From the NCBI RefSeq assembly GCF_004362865.1, contig NZ_SNYI01000002.1, positions 1,082,099-1,146,098 on the forward strand: a stretch of 64,000 nucleotides of DNA, given 5' to 3'. Shown one piece after another: positions 63,865-64,000 of the stretch (positions within the stretch are counted from its first letter, which is position 1; each line of letters starts with the position of its first letter). This DNA is from Zeaxanthinibacter enoshimensis. GTDB taxonomy: Bacteria; Bacteroidota; Bacteroidia; Flavobacteriales; Flavobacteriaceae. The notes below the pieces were generated by a model. That model was not told the DNA's origin. It was given only the letters and a program-made list of their open reading frames with translations, and made no database searches. The translations under genes and the position numbers were made by a program.

Positions 63865-64000
63865 ATGGCCTCTAACGCTACCAACTTAGCCGTCCTTTTT
63901 GAAGACAATCACCTGATCGCGGTCAATAAGCAACCCGGTGATATTGTACAGGGCGACAAAACGGGAGACCTTCCACTCAGCGAAGTCGTCAAATTATATT
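63865..64000 (+). CDS. RluA-family pseudouridine synthase (5' part)
   Basis: The ATG at 63865 opens a frame running off the window end with 45 codons: LAVLFEDNHLIAVNKQPGDIVQG is the conserved N-terminal catalytic-domain strand of RluA-type pseudouridine synthases (normally DxHxIVxxKP-like). The catalytic Asp region is beyond the window. It is 14 bases downstream of panB, probably co-transcribed. Confidence 0.82.
   Translation, partial: MASNATNLAVLFEDNHLIAVNKQPGDIVQGDKTGDLPLSEVVKLY

Overview
This is a contiguous stretch of a Bacteroidota chromosome, most likely family Flavobacteriaceae. The evidence is lineage gene content: paired capnine-type sulfonolipid genes, a CAL67264-type small membrane protein next to ettA, an OMP_b-brl_3 TonB-type receptor, HisKA_2 plus LytTR signalling and a menaquinone pathway. 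Gene starts also lack Shine-Dalgarno sequences, and TAnnTTTG-like -7 elements recur upstream of genes. No genus is assigned. I see no rRNA, tRNA, insertion sequence, prophage or CRISPR; the window looks like core chromosome with small lineage-specific islands.

Layout. 0-10 kb: uvrA, a secreted Arg/Ser-rich protein, then a minus-strand cell-surface glycan operon (DUF4834 small protein, YfhO-type membrane protein, GT4 glycosyltransferase, flippase). 10-15 kb: an outer-membrane beta-barrel protein, a GNAT-like acyltransferase, and two PLP enzymes that together look like the first two steps of sulfonolipid (capnine) synthesis. 15-22 kb: oligopeptidase B, YbaB, a YegP-like protein, threonine aldolase and a large secreted metzincin. 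21.7-25.1 kb: a three-gene circularly permuted ATP-grasp / alpha-E / transglutaminase operon. 25-32 kb: prfB with its programmed +1 frameshift, arsC-like gene, a secreted-protein/TonB-type receptor pair, a 58-residue membrane protein, and fumC. 32-39 kb: a coiled-coil membrane protein, an MBL-fold lipoprotein, ettA with its small membrane partner, an oxidoreductase, an acyl-CoA carboxylase beta subunit and an M24 peptidase.

39.7-53.3 kb carries most of menaquinone synthesis on the minus strand, in three blocks: menI-menF-menD, menA, and menC-CPBP protease-menE. A TPR histidine kinase and a LytTR regulator lie between blocks, and menB is not in the window. The 650-base gap between kinase and regulator contains three minus-strand terminators, a nested hairpin and a 10-bp direct repeat with 21-bp period.

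53.5-57 kb is the most unusual part: a tandem duplication of a two-gene module, each copy a Crp/Fnr-type regulator followed by a 178-residue secreted PepSY-like protein. The intergenic regions share a 13-bp motif, and a site very close to the enterobacterial CRP palindrome precedes the second secreted gene, with a half-conserved counterpart at the same distance from the first. The window closes with two secreted proteins of unknown function, dnaK, sdaA, an NTF2-like protein, panB and the start of an RluA-family pseudouridine synthase.
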